DNA of 64,000 nucleotides, from the NCBI RefSeq assembly GCF_019931065.1, contig NZ_JAIOUQ010000013.1, positions 62,001 through 126,000 on the forward strand, written 5' to 3'. The position numbers and the translations under genes were made by a program. This document shows, in pieces, positions 37,456 to 46,840 of the stretch. Every line of letters starts with the position of its first letter. Position 1 is the stretch's first letter. Source of the DNA: Methanobacterium spitsbergense (lineage in GTDB: Archaea; Methanobacteriota; Methanobacteria; Methanobacteriales; Methanobacteriaceae). The notes beneath the pieces were generated by a model. It ran no database searches. It was given only the letters and a program-made list of their open reading frames with translations, and was not told where the DNA came from.

Positions 37456-38232
37456 TTAGTTTTTTGTTTTGTGTAACTTTCCAACTGGTGCAAAATATAT
37501 TACAAACTCGTTATCCCCATCTATGCGTAGCAATTTATCTGCATATTCCTGATCGTAAGCTGCAATTGCACAGGTACCTGCGTTTATTGCTTCGCAAGCC
37601 AGATAAAGATTTTGCCCCATGTGTCCTGCATCCATTGCAATAACCTTATGTGATGCAGGACCATATCTCCATTCCATACGTTCGGGTATGGCTGTCCAGA
37701 TGAATGTTACTGCTGATAGACCTGCAAACTGCTGGCCAAATGTTGCATTAATTATTTTCTGGTTTAAATCCTTTTCATGGAATTCAAAAACAAGTCTATG
37801 AGATAATGGAAGATAACGATAAATTCCATTTTTAAGACCTTTAACATTGAAAACTGCAAGATATGTTTCCATTGAATGTCTGCATCCTGCAGATGGAACT
37901 GTTCGATAGGCATTCACACCTTCAACATAACGCACTCCCTGTGTTGCCCATAATAAAAATGATAATTCCTCCAAGCTCAATGGATCACCAGCATAGTTTC
38001 TATGGCTTTTTCTATTTTTCATTGCCTTTGCAAGCGGAATTTTATATTTGCTCTCCCAATTTTCATCAACTACAAGGTCAATTAAATCAGCACCTTTATT
38101 AACGGGTTTTTCAACAGGAGGAGCACTTACTCCAGTGTTCTGTCCGGTTTTAGAAAAATCAACGGTCTTTCTAATGCTATCCTTTAGAAAATTTCTGTTC
38201 TTTTTAATTTGATCTTCGAAATTATCATTCAT
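37456..38232 (-). CDS. SagB/ThcOx-type nitroreductase-fold oxidoreductase
   Basis: 258 residues of the flavin-dependent nitroreductase superfamily, SagB subgroup: KAMKNRKSHRNYAGDPLSLEE, FLLWATQGV, TVPSAGCRHSMETYL, GIYRYLP and the terminal AIAAYDQEYADKLL. SagB enzymes oxidise azoline rings in peptide natural products, but many archaeal stand-alone members have unknown roles and no cyclodehydratase gene is near. The ATG at 38232 follows CGGTGTG; GTG 38241 is the alternative. Confidence 0.85.
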   Translation of the reverse strand: MNDNFEDQIKKNRNFLKDSIRKTVDFSKTGQNTGVSAPPVEKPVNKGADLIDLVVDENWESKYKIPLAKAMKNRKSHRNYAGDPLSLEELSFLLWATQGVRYVEGVNAYRTVPSAGCRHSMETYLAVFNVKGLKNGIYRYLPLSHRLVFEFHEKDLNQKIINATFGQQFAGLSAVTFIWTAIPERMEWRYGPASHKVIAMDAGHMGQNLYLACEAINAGTCAIAAYDQEYADKLLRIDGDNEFVIYFAPVGKLHKTKN

Positions 38233-38516
38233 TTTACACACCGATTATACAAGTTAAGAGGTTTATCAATGCTTTTTATGTTTTTTATTAGCAAAATAAT
38301 CTTTGATTCAGCATGAATTATATTTAAAATATTAATTTTAGGGCTAGTAAAGATTCAAAAAAAAATAAAATGATACTAAATTAAAGAATTAAGTTTTTAT
38401 ATGTTTATAAAATAGTTATTATATTTTAAATCTTTTTTAAATTGTTTTATACATCAATAACTCCTTAAAATGTATAAAAAATAAAAAAAATTAGGGGCTT
38501 AAAATTATTTATGGAT

Positions 38517-39026
38517 TTATTTTTCTACAGCTGCGTCTGCAGATGCAAATAACATGAATATTCCTGTTAGTACCAGCCAGATACCTATTAATATGGCCAG
38601 ATAGAATGGGTTTAATGCGTATAATCCTACTATTAGGTAGAGTATACCTAATATTATTCCAAGAAGACCTCCCCATCTGCCTGCATTTCCTTTACCTGAA
38701 AATAGGGTTAATATACCTGATATAATTAGGAAAAATCCTCCTAGGTAGATTATTAATCCTGCAAAAATACTGAATGCAACTATCTTTCCAAATAGTCCAA
38801 TACCCACTATGACACCTATAAATCCAAGTATCAAAGATAATATACTAAGTCCTTTACTACTGCTCCATGCTTCAATACTCTGAGCAAGTAACCAAACACC
38901 TATGAATATTATTCCTATAGCAACAATATCGCTAACTAAAAAAACACTGATCAATGGAAATGCCATAACAATTAAACCTAAAAGTATAGCTAAAATACCG
39001 AACAATACATTTCTTCCCTCTGCCAT
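38517..39026 (-). CDS. DUF308/HdeD-like membrane protein
   Basis: About 169 residues with six short membrane helices in three repeated hairpins (GILAILLGLIVMAFPLIS, ILSLILGFIGVIVGIGLF, LLGIILGILYLIVGLYAL), the DUF308/HdeD pattern. Related proteins are linked to acid resistance in enterobacteria; here the role is unknown. ATG 39026 is chosen because GGAGGT lies seven bases upstream; the frame opens at 39062. Confidence 0.8.
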   Translation of the reverse strand: MAEGRNVLFGILAILLGLIVMAFPLISVFLVSDIVAIGIIFIGVWLLAQSIEAWSSSKGLSILSLILGFIGVIVGIGLFGKIVAFSIFAGLIIYLGGFFLIISGILTLFSGKGNAGRWGGLLGIILGILYLIVGLYALNPFYLAILIGIWLVLTGIFMLFASADAAVEK

Positions 39027-39166
39027 TATCATTACCTCCATTTCATTTAAATAAAGCCCCATTATTATTATGTTAAAGTTTAATTTATTTATTTTTTTAT
39101 TTTCCTGATTTTAAGATAAGTATTCCATTATATTTTCAATATTTTCACCAATTATAATTCAAATAT

Positions 39167-40114
39167 TTATTCAAATTTGTAGATTTGTTTTGCATCTGCA
39201 CCTTGTGATTTAAATTTAGAATTTAAAAATTCAACCTTAATTAGCTTTATTTTAATCATATTCATATTAACTGGAAGTGATTTAATTGCATCAGCATTGA
39301 GTCCTTTCCATGTTAATATATCGATGTATTCCTGACTTTCATTTCCAATTATAGAGGCTTCACCTGTTATTTGCATCCCTTTAAGATTGTTCATTGTAGT
39401 GTAGTCTTCATAAACAGCTACAGACACATTTTTATTGTATAGTAGGTTTGCAAATTTCTCTCCACCCTCACTCACTATATAGATATTTCCGTCTTTGTAG
39501 TTGTATTCGATTGGTGTCGATCTAACTGTTTTGTTATGGCCTGTTGTTAGTGTGCATGTGTTATGTGTTGTTAGAAATTCCTCAACAGCAGTTTTAAGTT
39601 CTTCTGATTTAACTGGGGCCATGAGCTTTTCTTTGATTGATTTAAGTTTAAGGGAATATTTTACTACCTCATCTTGATTGTAGAAATCCATGTCTTCCAT
39701 TGGTAGATTAACTCTATCTAAGAATATTTTAAGCTGTTCTTGATCTTCTTGGTCTAAATCCTCTACAATTAACTTTCCTCCAATTGCTTTCAAGCTTAGA
39801 GCTCTTACACCGATTAAGTTTTGAAGTTCAGTGAGTCTTTCTAATCCTCCATTTTTGTCTAAACAGGTACAGAAAAGGGATAATGGTTTATTTTTAAGCC
39901 ATTCTCTGTTTTTTTCTGCAAATTTTTTTATTGATGGATCTATTTTTTCAGAGTAAATGGGTGTTCCAATTACAATAAAGTCAAAGTCAATATACTCCTT
40001 TTTAAACTCATCAACGGTGCTGTAAATTGCAGGTCCTGTAATAAGTGATATGATTCTAGCCATATCTCTTGTTGTTCCATACTTACTGTTGTAAATCACT
40101 AGTGTTTTGATCAT
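39167..40114 (-). CDS. flavodoxin-PNPOx fusion protein
   Basis: 315 residues. The N-terminal 150 form a flavodoxin-like domain (VIYNSKYGTTRDMARIIS with the FMN phosphate loop SKYGTT, and IVIGTPIYSEKIDP). From about residue 175 a pyridoxamine-phosphate-oxidase-like FMN-binding barrel follows (EEFLTTHNTCTLTTGHNKTVRSTPIEY, VYEDYTTMNNLKGMQITGEAS). A two-flavin protein could pass electrons between its halves; no partner is visible nearby. The Asn/Gly context of the start (GGGATATGAAATG) is a moderate ribosome binding site. Confidence 0.85.
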   Translation of the reverse strand: MIKTLVIYNSKYGTTRDMARIISLITGPAIYSTVDEFKKEYIDFDFIVIGTPIYSEKIDPSIKKFAEKNREWLKNKPLSLFCTCLDKNGGLERLTELQNLIGVRALSLKAIGGKLIVEDLDQEDQEQLKIFLDRVNLPMEDMDFYNQDEVVKYSLKLKSIKEKLMAPVKSEELKTAVEEFLTTHNTCTLTTGHNKTVRSTPIEYNYKDGNIYIVSEGGEKFANLLYNKNVSVAVYEDYTTMNNLKGMQITGEASIIGNESQEYIDILTWKGLNADAIKSLPVNMNMIKIKLIKVEFLNSKFKSQGADAKQIYKFE

Positions 40115-40281
40115 TTCATATCCCCACTCATAACTGTTAAAAATTATTAATGATTTTTTCCTAATTATAATAATTAAAATATCAGACTAATCCTTGATTT
40201 ATTATTTTATCTACATTATAGTCTTATTTCGGTTATAATTCCACTTTAATTGTTTCCAATTATTACTTTGAGTAACATTTT

Positions 40282-40689
40282 TCATTCCAATGTTCGTGAG
40301 TTTATTTCTTCGATTGCAAATTCAGCAATTTGTCGTACCATCAAACTTTCATCGTTAGCTGCCAGTTTAAGATTGTTAATTGCAGAATTATCACCAACTG
40401 ATGATAATGCAAGTGCTGCACCATATCTTACACTGTCCTTTTCATCTTGTAGCATGTTTATCAGAGGTTCCATTGCAGTCGAATCGTCAAGAATTCCCAG
40501 GGAAAGTGCTGCTGCTTCTCTAACATGCCAGTTTTCATCGTTCAAAATTTCTATCAGTGGTTCAACAGCAAGTTTATCTCCAATTTCCCCCAAAGCCTCA
40601 GCAGATTCTTCACGAACCCTCCACTGGTCATTTTTTAAATTTCTAATAAAAAATTTCATTCTAGGATGCTCATCCGCCACAATAATCAC
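40282..40689 (-). CDS. HEAT-repeat (PBS-lyase type) protein
   Basis: 135 residues with four HEAT/PBS-lyase repeats, each of the type VREESAEALGEIGDKLAVEPLIEIL. Such proteins are interaction scaffolds. It is divergent from the DUF2193 operon, with about 190 bases between the two starts. A ribosome binding site (AGGAGTG) precedes the ATG at 40689. Confidence 0.85.
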   Translation of the reverse strand: MIIVADEHPRMKFFIRNLKNDQWRVREESAEALGEIGDKLAVEPLIEILNDENWHVREAAALSLGILDDSTAMEPLINMLQDEKDSVRYGAALALSSVGDNSAINNLKLAANDESLMVRQIAEFAIEEINSRTLE

Positions 40690-40883
40690 TCCTTTCTTAC
40701 TAATATCTACAAATAACCTTATAAATTTATATAAACAATTCCAAGTTTATATATAATATTTTCATACTATTATTTTTATTATTTTGGGCACATCTTTGCA
40801 TTGTTATTAAATGTATATGGACCCTAATGCAGTGTTGAAAAATTATATCTTCTATCATATACATAATATATACCGGTGATAAA

Positions 40884-42383
40884 ATGGCAGAACTATATGA
40901 AAAAATGGTAAGAGAAGCCCTTGCGGCACAAAGAGCTGATGTTGATACCATTAGTAAAAATAGGGGTGGGAAATTTAAAATAACAGATACAAAACCATAT
41001 TTGGATGTTGTTAATGAAATGACAGTGGCAGATGGTCAGAGTAAATCGGTTATTGATTTACATGTAAATTCGGTTAAGACACACTACAATACTTTGGTAA
41101 ATCTTACAGATACAATTAGACCTGAAGATGATCCATTTGTTGAACATTACCAGACACCTGCAGTACTTGAAATTCTCTATGAAAATGATGAATCATTCAA
41201 AGACAGTGTTGATAAGTTTATAGAGGGTATTGGTAAGGCAGAGGCATTAATTGGTCGTGAAGTTGTTAGGCGTTATGGTGGATTTTATGGTCCTACATGT
41301 GTTGTTGACTTTGCACTCATACCTGGAAGTACAAGTAACATAGTTAACAGAATATTGAAACATGTGGATATACCTGATGCCCATAAACAGGCAATACTAT
41401 CGGCAAAATCTTGGGGTATGAACACCTCCTATGGTATTGGTGAGGTATTTACAACAGAGGTTGAAGAGGGCAGGACATTAAACGATGCAATTGAAATGGA
41501 AGTTGCAATGATCCAGTACATATATGAGAGTCCAATTGAGGCACAGGCCAAGCTCATGGATTCGATGGGGCATGAATCATTTGATGTAAGGAAGTATATG
41601 GCAGAGTACAAGAAGAAAATGACTGAAACTGTTTTGAATGCTGTTGAAGATGATGTTCACTACGGAAATATAGTTACTGTGCCTGCTTACTGTGTGGGGG
41701 ATATATCTCACCATATTGCACAGTCAACATATAACATGTGTAAAGATGATGTGATAATGGCTGTAATAGAGGCAACAACCGGTGTTATGGCAGAAACACT
41801 TAACCAGGCACTTCCAAATTTCAAAAATGAATATGAACCTCTATCACTAGCAACTGGAGCTTCTGCATGTGCAGTTGAATATATGTTGGAACTTGATGGT
41901 TTCAATGCACCAATGATTGTTGATCTGTTAACCAAGAGATTCCATAACTATGTTCAGCTTTATCCAACTAGAGGTGCTGCAGCAGAACTTCATAACTGTG
42001 ACTTCATGGACATGATCTATAGGGGATGGAAGTACTTAGACAAGGAAAGGAGAATGAAAAACGGTTCAAGGGGAAAATTAGCACCTGAAGTTGCTGGTTA
42101 TAAGGTTGATCTGGATCCTGTTCATAAAAATAATGTTATAATGAATCCTCAACGCTATGCATACCCAGCATGTGCAATATCTGTACGTTTCTCAGCTCTT
42201 ATGCGTCTTGCAGATTATCCATGTCTATTAACAAGCGAACCAGTTACAGCTACCATGATGACCAATATCATAGCCCTCCATAAAGAAAATCCAGCTTCTC
42301 CTGCAAGAGTATGTAAAAACTGTGCATCTGCATGTCTTGTTGATTTCAGACACTGTGCATGCCAGTGGAAAGAAGCCGTATAG
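40884..42383 (+). CDS. DUF2193 family protein
   Basis: 499 residues, recognised as the methanogen family DUF2193. It is soluble, with many conserved blocks (RRYGGFYGPTCVVDFALIPGS, HNCDFMDMIYRGWKYLDKE) and a C-terminal cysteine cluster, CKNCASACLVDFRHCACQW, that could bind an Fe-S cluster or zinc. Function unknown. GGTGA stands just before the ATG. The DUF2180 gene follows after about 60 bases, then the aquaporin, so the three are an operon. Confidence 0.85.
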   Translation: MAELYEKMVREALAAQRADVDTISKNRGGKFKITDTKPYLDVVNEMTVADGQSKSVIDLHVNSVKTHYNTLVNLTDTIRPEDDPFVEHYQTPAVLEILYENDESFKDSVDKFIEGIGKAEALIGREVVRRYGGFYGPTCVVDFALIPGSTSNIVNRILKHVDIPDAHKQAILSAKSWGMNTSYGIGEVFTTEVEEGRTLNDAIEMEVAMIQYIYESPIEAQAKLMDSMGHESFDVRKYMAEYKKKMTETVLNAVEDDVHYGNIVTVPAYCVGDISHHIAQSTYNMCKDDVIMAVIEATTGVMAETLNQALPNFKNEYEPLSLATGASACAVEYMLELDGFNAPMIVDLLTKRFHNYVQLYPTRGAAAELHNCDFMDMIYRGWKYLDKERRMKNGSRGKLAPEVAGYKVDLDPVHKNNVIMNPQRYAYPACAISVRFSALMRLADYPCLLTSEPVTATMMTNIIALHKENPASPARVCKNCASACLVDFRHCACQWKEAV

Positions 42384-42445
42384 AGATCATATCAAAAAAA
42401 ATTTTAAAATTACTGTATGATTTTTAACGAGGATGGTGGTTTAAA

Positions 42446-42658
42446 ATGAAATGTTATGTGGATGCAATGGAAGGTAAAGATAAAGACGCTGTTGCCATTT
42501 GTATTGTATGTGGAATGGGTGTGTGCCTGGATCATGCAATAAGAGAAGATGTAACTATATGGGAGGGTGGTTATCCATTTCCCTCTGAAAAAGTCAGTAA
42601 AAACATGCCAAGAATACTGTGTCCTGCCTGTTATGCAGCTTTAAAAGGTGGTAAATAA
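42446..42658 (+). CDS. DUF2180 cysteine-rich small protein
   Basis: 70 residues of the DUF2180 family: MKCYVDAMEGKDKDAVAICIVCGMGVCLDHA and a closing LCPACYAAL, giving paired CxxC-type metal ligands plus the early Cys3. It looks like a small zinc-binding protein. Its stop codon overlaps the aquaporin start by one base (TAATG at 42656-42660), so they are translationally coupled. The ATG has GAGGATGG upstream. Confidence 0.8.
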   Translation: MKCYVDAMEGKDKDAVAICIVCGMGVCLDHAIREDVTIWEGGYPFPSEKVSKNMPRILCPACYAALKGGK

Positions 42659-43416
42659 TGGCTAATTTAACCAAGAGGATGCTTGCCGAGTTTATTGGTA
42701 CCTTTTTCCTGGTTTTTATGGGTGCAGGTGCCGCTGCAATCACTCTTATGATCACCAAGGGAACTGCTGCTCCAAATGCATTTAACATAGGAATTGGTGC
42801 TCTTGGAGGATTAGCAGATTGGCTTGCTATTGGTCTGGCCTTTGGATTGGCAATTGCAGCTGCTATATATGCTCTTGGAAATATTTCGGGATGTCATATT
42901 AACCCTGCAGTTACAATTGCTTTATGGTCTGTTAAAAAATTCCCAGGACGTGATGTGATTCCCTATATTGTTTCACAGCTGGCTGGTGCATCTGTTGCCA
43001 GTATATTATTTGCTGTGATTGTTGGTATGGGTGCAGTTACAATTGGTGGACTGGGTGCTACAGCTCCTTTTCCAGGAATTGGCTATGTACAGGCTATTTT
43101 AGCAGAACTAGTTGGAACATTCCTTTTAATGCTGGCCATAATGGGTGTTGCAGTTGACAAAAGAGCCCCTCCAGGATTTGCAGGTATAATTATAGGTTTG
43201 ACAGTAGCCGGTGTTATAACAACAGTTGGTAACATATCGGGTTCATCCTTAAACCCTGCAAGGACATTTGGCCCATATCTTGGAGATTCATTAATGGGTG
43301 GTCTCAATTTATGGATGTATCTTCCAATATATATAATTGGACCAATAGTCGGTGCTATTCTGGCAGCTTTAGCATATAATTATATGACAAGTGAAGAAGA
43401 AGCCAGCAGAGATTAG
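42658..43416 (+). CDS. aqpM: AqpM-like aquaporin (MIP family)
   Basis: 252 residues, six helices and two half-helices. Both channel motifs are present: HINPAVT (first NPA) and SLNPARTFGP (second NPA). The N-terminal RMLAEFIGTFFLVFMGAGAAA is typical. AqpM of the related Methanothermobacter conducts water and, weakly, glycerol; a role in gas or H2S flux has been proposed. Co-transcribed with the DUF2193 and DUF2180 genes, suggesting that these act with transport (inference). Confidence 0.9.
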   Translation: MANLTKRMLAEFIGTFFLVFMGAGAAAITLMITKGTAAPNAFNIGIGALGGLADWLAIGLAFGLAIAAAIYALGNISGCHINPAVTIALWSVKKFPGRDVIPYIVSQLAGASVASILFAVIVGMGAVTIGGLGATAPFPGIGYVQAILAELVGTFLLMLAIMGVAVDKRAPPGFAGIIIGLTVAGVITTVGNISGSSLNPARTFGPYLGDSLMGGLNLWMYLPIYIIGPIVGAILAALAYNYMTSEEEASRD

Positions 43417-43461
43417 TCTGATTTAATCAATATATGAATAAATCTCTTTTTTTCTTTTTTT

Positions 43462-45870
43462 TTAAAATCTTTTAATGTATTCCAATTCTTTGAAGCGAAT
43501 TTTAAATTCTGTTCCATTTTCGGAATTGATAATTAATTCCCCTTCAATTTGTTCTGTTAAAACTTTTACAAGTAATAATCCCAGGGATTCTAGATTATTT
43601 AGGTCTAGTCCTTCGGGTAATCCTATTCCATTGTCTTTGATCATGAGTTCGTATGTATCTTCAATGGATTTGAGGGATACTGTAATATCTCCATGCATTT
43701 TATTGGGGAATGCATATTTTAAGCTGTTTGATATGAGTTCACTGATTATTAGGCCGCATGGAACAGCTGTTTCCATATTCAATGTGATATTTTCTATTTT
43801 GAAAGTTGATTTAACAAGGTTTTTGTCTATGTTGTAGGTATAAAAAAGGTTTGATATAAGACTTTGAATATAATCAGCAAAGTTTATTTCTTCAAGATCA
43901 TTTGATTGGTAAATTTTTTCGTGTATCATGGCCATGGATTTAACTCTGTTCTGGCTTTCCTGTAGAACATTAATTGCTTCCGCATCGTTTACATATTTTG
44001 TTTGCAGATTTAGCAAACTTGATATGATCTGCATATTATTTTTCACTCGGTGATGTATTTCCCTTAAGAGATTTTCCTTTTCTTTAAGTGAGGATTTTAT
44101 CTCTTTTTCTGCCTTTTTACTTTCTGTAATATCATTGGCAATAAGAAGTATGGATCTTTCATCGTCATTTTTAAGTAATGTAAATCTGTTTTCTATCCAA
44201 TGTTTGTTTCCATTGATTGTTACTTTTGAAATATATAGTGGTGGTGATTTTTCGTTCAATGCTTCTTGAAATTTGATTCTTTGCTCTGAATAGTCTTCTG
44301 TTTGGTAAAAGTCCAGTTCATTAAATGATTTGCCAATCAATTCTTCCTTGGGTAAACCGCTTAAATTTGCTGTGATATCGTTTATATCCAAAATTTTACC
44401 ATTTACATCCAGTAAAATAGTATATATGGGATTTGCCTCAAATAGAGTTCTGTATTTCTCTTCACTATCTAATAGTGCTTCTTCAGCTTTTTTTCTTTCG
44501 CTGATATCCATTAACATTCCAGAAATAGTATTATCTTCAAGACTTGCACTAAGGAGTACTGTCAATGTTTTTCCATCTTTCGTAACCATGTCAACATCAT
44601 GATAACTGATTTGTTCTTTGCTTGTTAGTAAATCAATCATTTTTTCCCTGTCTTTGGGATATTTATAGAGCTGTGTGCTTTTAATTGTTTTAATATCTTC
44701 TATATTATCATAACCAAACATTTTTACCATTGCATTGTTTGCAAACAATATATCTCCGTTTAGATCGGTTTTATATACTCCAACCATTGAATTATCAACC
44801 AATTCTCTGTACTTTTTTTCACTTTTAATAAGTAATTCTTCTGTTTTTTTATGGTCAAGATTTTCTTTCTGTACAGCTGTATACAGGTTTCTATTATCAT
44901 TTAGAGTTATAACTTGTCTAATAATTACGAGTCCAATAATAAATCCAACAACTATTTCAATGATTTCAATATTGGAATGGGATAAATTTTCATTTGCCCA
45001 TGTAAGTAGTGTGAATGCTATTACCACCCATATAAGTGGGAGATAGGTTACAAAATTGGATCTTTGAATCCATATTTTTATTTGAGTATATCTTTTTAGT
45101 TCCATTTTTTCTGGGCTGGCCTGTATGTATGCAGCTATACCTATCAAAACAAAACTTAATATCCATCCCGTATCAAACAATCCTCCTGAAATATATGTTC
45201 CCTGTAATGTTTGAAGTGCAAAAATAGTGTCTGTGAATATTTGGACTAAAATTCCAAAGCTCAAAAATATTACAGGTGCATAAAGTTCGCTAAACTTGCT
45301 GTAAATCACTCTTAATAAAACAAAAAAGAGTAATAGATCTCCAATTATATAGATTATGGATATAATAGTTGATATTAAGGTTTCTTCACCGGATAGTGCG
45401 GGTATAACTAAAAAAGTCCAGAATATAAGGCTAATAGTAACTATTATTATTCCCATATCGAGTGATATTTTAATTTTTTCGCTACGATTTAAAGAAAACC
45501 GTGAGAGGTAATATAATCCCAATGCAAATAAAGGATAAAATAGTAGGTAGAAAATATCTGAAATGGAAAGAAATGGATTGGTATGATATCCAAGCTCTAA
45601 AATTGCCCAGTATATGTCACCTAATGTATATGATACAACAGATGCCATTATTAATATCCAAGCTATTTTGAATCGACCGTGAGATCGTGTTGTTGCATAG
45701 AACAGGATTATAATAACCATTAACTCAATTAAAGGAGTAAATATATCACTGAAATATTGCCGCACTAATGGTCGACTACTTAGCAGTATTGAAATTAATG
45801 CAAAACTGATTACAATTACAAAACTGAGTATTATAAAATTTTTAATCGATAATGAAGGTTTATATTCCAT
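43462..45870 (-). CDS. large membrane sensor histidine kinase (2 PAS, HisKA_2)
   Basis: 802 residues. Nine or ten N-terminal membrane helices (about 10-335) form an integral sensor region. Two PAS domains follow (about 350-465: KYRELVDNSMVGVYKTDLNG; about 470-590: KYRTLFEANPIYTILLDVNG), then HisKA_2 ([20 protein letters not shown], near 610) and HATPase_c (SELISNSLKYAFPN, DNGIGLPEG). The last 200 residues closely resemble those of the kinase at 7387-8754, so these two are paralogues. No response regulator is adjacent. Confidence 0.85.
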   Translation of the reverse strand: MEYKPSLSIKNFIILSFVIVISFALISILLSSRPLVRQYFSDIFTPLIELMVIIILFYATTRSHGRFKIAWILIMASVVSYTLGDIYWAILELGYHTNPFLSISDIFYLLFYPLFALGLYYLSRFSLNRSEKIKISLDMGIIIVTISLIFWTFLVIPALSGEETLISTIISIIYIIGDLLLFFVLLRVIYSKFSELYAPVIFLSFGILVQIFTDTIFALQTLQGTYISGGLFDTGWILSFVLIGIAAYIQASPEKMELKRYTQIKIWIQRSNFVTYLPLIWVVIAFTLLTWANENLSHSNIEIIEIVVGFIIGLVIIRQVITLNDNRNLYTAVQKENLDHKKTEELLIKSEKKYRELVDNSMVGVYKTDLNGDILFANNAMVKMFGYDNIEDIKTIKSTQLYKYPKDREKMIDLLTSKEQISYHDVDMVTKDGKTLTVLLSASLEDNTISGMLMDISERKKAEEALLDSEEKYRTLFEANPIYTILLDVNGKILDINDITANLSGLPKEELIGKSFNELDFYQTEDYSEQRIKFQEALNEKSPPLYISKVTINGNKHWIENRFTLLKNDDERSILLIANDITESKKAEKEIKSSLKEKENLLREIHHRVKNNMQIISSLLNLQTKYVNDAEAINVLQESQNRVKSMAMIHEKIYQSNDLEEINFADYIQSLISNLFYTYNIDKNLVKSTFKIENITLNMETAVPCGLIISELISNSLKYAFPNKMHGDITVSLKSIEDTYELMIKDNGIGLPEGLDLNNLESLGLLLVKVLTEQIEGELIINSENGTEFKIRFKELEYIKRF

Positions 45871-46171
45871 ATTAACTCCATATTTAAATATTGTGGGAAT
45901 ATTAAGAATTAATTAAATTTTCATTTAAGATTACAATTTTTAAGAACATTATAAACTTGTTCTTATAAAAATATCTTAGTATTATACAATGAATGTTTTG
46001 AATTAACAAGTAAAATTAAAATAGTTTTAATATGATCTTTTTAAATAAATCAATTGGAATTCATTTAAAATCGTGAAAAATAGACTTTATTCCAAAATTA
46101 AGTGATTTGTAAGTGGAATTTTACGATAATTATTTTTAATTAAAAAAAATAGAAAAAAAAGAATTAAGTTT
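45871..46171. other. intergenic region
   Basis: About 300 AT-rich bases: the promoter region of the sensor kinase on the minus strand and the end of the lipoprotein gene. No gene recognised. Confidence 0.4.
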
Positions 46172-46699
46172 TTATTGTACTTTCAAACTTTTTGTTATTG
46201 TGTCAAATAATCCTGCCTGTGTTTGGAAGTCTGAAGAAACTGTTACATACTGTATCAAGTATTGGAAATTATTTTTTTGGAAGTCAATGAATTTTAACTG
46301 GGCAGTTGTATTGTTTGAGCTAAGATTGATAGTTGTTTCATTAGCTGTCACACCGGCTATGGTTACTGTGCTGTTAGTTCCATTCAGAGATGATAATTGA
46401 GTTTTTAGATCAGCTAAATCAGTAGTTGAATTGGCATTTTGTGCTAACTTTATCATAGTTACACCATTACCTTGTGTACCATTTGTTTGGTTGAATGATA
46501 CATCTCCAAGTGCTATTACAGTTCCATTTTCGGTTGTGTTATCGGCAAGGATAAACCAACTTGATGGATAATTAAATGATATTCCATTTGCATTATAGGT
46601 TTTTGTCGATGTTGTATTGTTTCCTGGTGTGCTAGTACAACCCGATGCGAGTACAACCAGTCCAACAAGAGCAATTACAATAAAAATATATTTTTTCAT
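46172..46699 (-). CDS. PsbP-related lipoprotein
   Basis: 175 residues. Signal peptide with lipobox LASGC (about residues 17-21), a Thr/Asn-rich linker, then a domain with YNANGISFNYPSSWFIL and a terminal DTITKSLKV, characteristic of PsbP-like surface lipoproteins of archaea and bacteria. Role unknown. AGGGG precedes the start. Confidence 0.75.
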   Translation of the reverse strand: MKKYIFIVIALVGLVVLASGCTSTPGNNTTSTKTYNANGISFNYPSSWFILADNTTENGTVIALGDVSFNQTNGTQGNGVTMIKLAQNANSTTDLADLKTQLSSLNGTNSTVTIAGVTANETTINLSSNNTTAQLKFIDFQKNNFQYLIQYVTVSSDFQTQAGLFDTITKSLKVQ

Positions 46700-46840
46700 T
46701 ATTTCTACCCCTCCAATTTAATATACCAATAACATTATAATATAATATCATCTTTAGAGTATAAATATATTTTTCCAAGGGTAGAACTGAAAATCCCTAT
46801 CTTTAACATGCTGGAATATTATGAAATGGAGTAATTGATA

